From assembly GCF_000003815.2 (NCBI RefSeq), contig NC_049991.1:12188955-12248954 (forward strand): a DNA stretch of 60,000 nucleotides. Reading direction: 5' to 3'. The notes under the pieces are model-generated. The model had not been told where the DNA came from. It made no database searches and saw nothing but the letters and a program-made list of their open reading frames with translations. A program made the translations under genes and the position numbers. The DNA comes from Branchiostoma floridae (taxonomy: Eukaryota; Chordata; Leptocardii; Amphioxiformes; Branchiostomatidae). This document shows positions 56,401 to 60,000 of this stretch, piece by piece (within the stretch, counting starts at the first letter, position 1; each line of letters begins with the position of its first letter).

Positions 56401-59400
56401 AGGCACAACGGAATTGTCAGCTTTGGATTGAAGAAAAAATGTAAGGTTAGCATACCTGTATTCCAAGGAGCAAGACACCAAAGAAGGTGACGAAAAAAGC
56501 CAGCAAATCCAGTTCTGAAAACAAGAAAACATTTGAAAACACTGCTGAAACAAAAAATGATACTTGACTATATTTTAACTTTTTAAAACTTTACTTGCTA
56601 ATGGATGATACTAGATGTTCAAAGCTTTAACATGCTGTTGTACAACTGAAATGATATGACATCAAAGGCATAATGTACATCCTGTGGACTCACTTTTGAC
56701 CCTCCAGAAGACAGGAATCACAGAGTACTCCACCATCTGTATGACAGCTGAGATGATGACAGCTCCCAAGGCGGCGCTCGGAATGTACTTAAAGGATGGT
56801 GTCAAGAAGGCGAGGGCCAGAATCACCAAGATACCTGGTAACAAGAAGGCCTTCTTAGATGACAACATCTTAGCTGGCATTTGATAGCAAGGGCACATTA
56901 GAGAGAGAGGACTGTGTGTGTGTTTCAAACTTATAACAGCAAGGAACAGAAACCTGGGTCCTCCATGTTGGAGTTTAGTCAGAGTAAGGCATGTTCTGTA
57001 TGCAGTGTAAGCAACTGTCAGGTCCTTTTAAGAATTAAAGAACATTGCACAGAGAATGGAGTTCTGTGTAACAGCGTTATCTTGTGTTATAAACATTTTT
57101 AACACAAACATTTCTCTTGGCTAAGCTCTTGAGGAAGGTTTGCCACTAACCTGTGAATAGACCACCCAGCTGGGTTTTAACTCCACTCTGGTAATTCACA
57201 GCAGTCCTGCAGGTTCAGGGAATAGAATAACTTTATCATCATTCTATGGTTTAGGCAAATGGTAACAGCAACCACAGTGGGGCAAGGCTACACACTCTAA
57301 CCTTAATGATTATTTCATAGAAATTCTATGATGTGAAGTTGCATATTTAGTATATGTACCTTCCAAAGCTCCCTGTAACTGGATAGGCCGAGACAAAGGA
57401 ACCCAGCATGTTGGTCACACCTGGAAAGAAACGACATGTGTTTTTAAGGGTACTTCTTGTAAGAGTCTCAGTACTTCTGAAGGAGATGTATCAAACCACA
57501 CCAAACTGAAGGAGGTAATGCAGAAATACACAATAGGTTTGATATGTGAATGCCTACTTGATGTACAACTGCTTTATTCTACATGAATGTAAATGTTACA
57601 CTGTATAATGTATGTATGTTTGATGGTACCCAACATCAGCATTGGTGCTTTGGATGCCCTTTAAGCTGAGTTTTGCCTTGTGGCAATTTCAGTGAACCAT
57701 GATCAAATGTCTCTCTTACCTATTGCAATCAGCTCCTGGGTGGCATCTATTCTGTAATTTCCTTTGCGAGCTGGAACAAGAAATTTGTGTAAATTGAATA
57801 ATATGAATAGTGTAATGAAAATTTTTTTGGTTATGTTCTCATTTCATTAATCTGTTAAAAAGTTGCAGAGCAAGGAAAAGCCGCCCCAGTTATGACTCAA
57901 CATGTGCTCACTTATACAATCTGGGACATGTACAAACAAGCAAATCACTACTAGTTAAAGCTATCATAAAAGGTACAGATGGTCTAACACTTCAAATTAG
58001 AACTGTTTCAACACCATTTTGCTTCAACAAAGAAGAAATGGGTAGCTTTAAACAAAACTCACCAAAGGCCTTCCCAATTGCTATGCTCTCCAGAAACCCA
58101 ATAAGTGGAACGATGACCAAACCAACCCCGATGTCCTGCAAAGGGAATTGAATGTGTCAACATCAGATTTTCATAGATTTTCCATTTCAAGAAAGTTGGG
58201 AGGTATTATGTATATCATTAACAGATCTTCTAATACATTATGTTAAGTAAGATTAGTGATTTAAAAACAAAAACAAATTTAAGAGTACTTTAAAGGTGGT
58301 GTAAATGAGTCTGCCTTGTGGATACCGTTTTCAGCACCAAGGACAGTGACTGTAATATTCATGGTGGTTTTATGCCAGCGGTTTTCACAGAGACTGCTAC
58401 ACCGCAAACTTGAAACCACCAGTGTTTTTATAACTGTATAGTATGTGACTATAGAATTATTGCAAACATAAAACCACCACAAACACAATCGTGGTGAACT
58501 TATCAAAACGCATTTACAGTAGACTGAACTGAGGATAGCGTTATCAGGCAACTTATGTGTTGACACATAGACAGACAGACAAAAACTATACCTCCATTTT
58601 TCATGGAGGTAATCACTGCCTCAGGTATTGAACGGTGTGTCAACATATTTACAAATGTGTGTTACTGTTACCTGAATAATCTCGGGCCCATTTTTTACAA
58701 CAGTCCCATTCTTGACCAGCCAGAACTGTGGGGGTTGGAAGGCTGGCAGACCTGGCTTGATCTCCTTAGTGAGAGTGAAGGTACTGATTCCTCTGGTCAG
58801 CAGGCCATACGCCACCAGTGATGCAGCCACCACAACCACTGCATTCCTTACTGAGATGGCAGCAGAAATGACAACAAATGCATAGTATGAATGATAACAG
58901 AACATACATGTACTACATGTACACATTTGGGTAATAATTTCCGTCAAGGAATACTATGACAGCTTATCAGTATTTGGTGTGAATTTACACAATACTCAGA
59001 CTTTAACTCTAAATTTAGGTCTAATTGGTAAAAATGTATATACTAATATTAGAACATGATTTAAGAAAGCATAAACCTACACTGAGTTAGCACTAGGTAT
59101 GTCTCCAGAACTTGTCCCTCTGAAATTTGTCAGAAATTTGCTTGTTGGGACAGAAAAATTTTCACCCTGTCCGTCAAAAAAATTGACCTTCTGATGATAG
59201 TTTGAAGTTTATAAATATGTATTTTTTTAAAGCTTGAAATTGCAGATTTAACAATGAAAATGGGCTCCAGAACAATGGAAGGGATGGAAAAAGGTATGTA
59301 GATACTAGTGAATAATACCAGCCATAGTCAACATACCTGTCCCAAAGAGCCACAGGACTTTGCGCAGGATTTTTTGCCACAAAGGAGGTTTCTGCAGGGT

Positions 59401-60000
59401 TCCTTTCTTCTTGTCCCAGTCCACCTCCTTCAGCTTCTTCAGCACTATCAGCACCACAAAGCACACAATCCCCATCCCCATGTCTGACAGGCTGGAAAAG
59501 GTGCACACGTTTTGTTATGGTTACTTTCACGAAGGGAAGTTTTGCTCCGTTTCTTCTCATTTCTTTTCTTCTTTCTCTTTAGTGACCAGGGAAGTTTTGC
59601 TCCATTTCTTGTCTTTTCTTCTTTCTCTTTAACTCCATATTTTAATGATGCAATGGTTGCAGTGAAAAGGCCTATTTGGCATCAGTTGAAGCCATGTTCA
59701 CAAGGTAATTTGGTCAAAATTTAATGACACTGCTTCTTTTATCAACACTCACCTATTCAAAGAAGTGCTGTGTGGATAGTGTTCAGCACCGAGGACAGTA
59801 GCTTTTGACACACTGTTAATCAACAGCCAAATTAAATTCGTTAAGCAAAATTGACAAAGCTTAGAAATTGACTCTAGAGATGCACTGTCCCAATTTAACA
59901 TTGATACTGTATGAGGAACAGGAAAGAAGAGGTACACTTACTTTGTGTGTGTTATTTTTTGGAAAATAGTCGGCACTGCTTTGATGAAAGATCGTGGAAT
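53498..60000 (-). CDS. SLC26A11: SLC26A11-like anion transporter, distal copy (5' end outside window)
   Basis: The window holds the last 14 exons (466 residues): 60000-59942 (partial), 59491-59337, 58850-58672, 58135-58063, 57770-57720, 57420-57360, 57206-57151, 56834-56694, 56514-56456, 56281-56210, 55992-55878, 55477-55344, 54738-54651, 53655-53498. Splice phases close throughout. Seen: a YPVTGSFGRTAVN anion-site segment (like human SLC26A11), YIPSAALGAVIISAVIQMVE, and a STAS domain (exons from 55992 to 54651) with DIDCTVVQALDQLIEEF. The Asp/Thr/Pro-rich tail ends in TAV, a possible PDZ ligand. It is paralogous to the neighbouring complete gene, in the same direction. Relative to that gene, one exon is split (intron 57207-57359, phase 2, cutting the Arg codon after SFG) and two STAS exons are fused. 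The donor after 55878 is GTCCGC, which is poor. Function, sulfate or chloride movement across plasma or lysosomal membrane, follows from the family. The 5' third lies beyond base 60000. Confidence 0.93.
54104..54444. mobile_element. hAT-type MITE with perfect TIR and 8-bp TSD
   Basis: A perfect 16-bp TIR, CAGGGCTCTAGCCAGC, lies at 54104-54119 and inverted at 54429-54444. It is flanked by an exact 8-bp target duplication GGTCAGAG (54096-54103 and 54445-54452). CAGGG termini with 8-bp duplications are the hallmark of hAT transposons. The interior has self-complementary words (CCGTCAATTGACGG, CCGTCAACCTTGACGG) and no coding capacity. It sits in the last intron of the distal transporter gene. Confidence 0.93.
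54985..55142. mobile_element. Long-arm inverted repeat element in an intron
   Basis: The left arm has TAGTACGATGCTAAACTT, then CCTTCCAACACTAAGATGTA. The right arm has the inverse: TACATCTTAATGTTGGAAG, then AAAGTTAAGCATTGTACTA. The arms extend to about 48 bp with a handful of mismatches around a loop of roughly 60 nt. The whole 158-bp unit can fold into one hairpin in the intron between exons 55344 and 54738 of the distal gene. It is probably a foldback-type MITE. Confidence 0.75.
56063..56139. mobile_element. 77-bp palindromic micro-element
   Basis: CCTGGTATCCAGCCGTATTA (continuing TAGC) faces GCTATAATACAGCTGGATAC (continuing CAGG), giving 24-bp arms with one mismatch and a spacer of only 29 nt. 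Flanking ATAG on each side (56059-56062 and 56140-56143) may be a 4-bp target duplication. It lies in an intron of the distal transporter gene, 70 bp from the 56281-56210 exon. Confidence 0.75.
58348..58522. mobile_element. Diverged copy of the TACTGTAAATGCA MITE
   Basis: The right end CGCATTTACAGTA matches the terminus of the element at 6126-6332, and the left end is a decayed TGACTGTAATATTCAT. The interior alternates GGTGGTTTTATG and AAAACCACC words, the same design as the 6126 element with CG pairs mostly lost to TG/CA. It lies in the distal transporter gene between exons 58672 and 58135. Confidence 0.6.
59753..59812 (-). other. Candidate 60-nt cassette exon of the distal transporter
   Basis: Between exons 59942 and 59491, on the minus strand, TTAACAG precedes and AATAG/GTGAGT follows a 60-nt open segment. 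Its phase (2 in, 2 out) matches the host intron, so inclusion would add 20 residues containing VSKATVLGAEHYPHSTSLN without shifting frame. The complete paralogue has no equivalent and the flanking exons align directly without it. A related sequence near 58310-58345 suggests it could instead be a repeat. Use as an exon is unproven. Confidence 0.35.

Noticed and set aside
1-60000. CRISPR arrays, bacterial operons, riboswitches or phage elements
   Set aside because: No regularly spaced direct repeats with unique spacers, no prokaryotic gene arrangement, and the genes present are intron-rich animal genes.

Overview
The window looks like nuclear DNA of an invertebrate chordate, most likely a lancelet (Branchiostoma). 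This is inference. Support comes from short GT-AG introns, deuterostome-type receptor and transporter genes, CpG that is not depleted, and many small dispersed repeats of a kind I associate with amphioxus. I found no bacterial-style operons, CRISPR arrays or RNA genes other than a SINE.

Layout. Bases 1-30,800 hold no gene I can support. They carry repeat relics: a 147-bp tandem duplication, several terminal-inverted-repeat (TIR) elements, and a frame-broken non-LTR retrotransposon at about 12.5-13.6 kb. At 30,948-33,176 (+) a four-exon gene encodes a complete 370-residue receptor most like melanin-concentrating hormone receptors (MCHR). From 38,054 to the right edge, two head-to-tail genes on the minus strand encode SLC26A11-type anion transporters. 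The proximal copy (38,054-49,887) is complete: 17 coding exons, 627 residues, with every splice phase closing. The distal copy (53,498-60,000+) runs off the window, which holds its last 14 exons (466 residues).

The two transporter genes are old tandem duplicates. They share nearly all exon boundaries, differ by one intron in each direction, have unrelated tails that both end in a PDZ-ligand-like tripeptide, and differ at the residue before the conserved Arg of the anion site. The receptor has no evident functional link to them.

Transporter introns are crowded with non-autonomous elements: a hAT-type MITE with a perfect 8-bp target duplication, a tRNA-derived SINE, several palindromic elements, and two copies of one MITE in opposite orientation tightly bracketing exon 10 of the complete gene. 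That bracket, and a possible in-frame 60-nt cassette exon in the distal gene, are the most interesting leads. I saw no wholly new multi-gene system. Splice models were read by eye from the sequence and homology, without transcripts.
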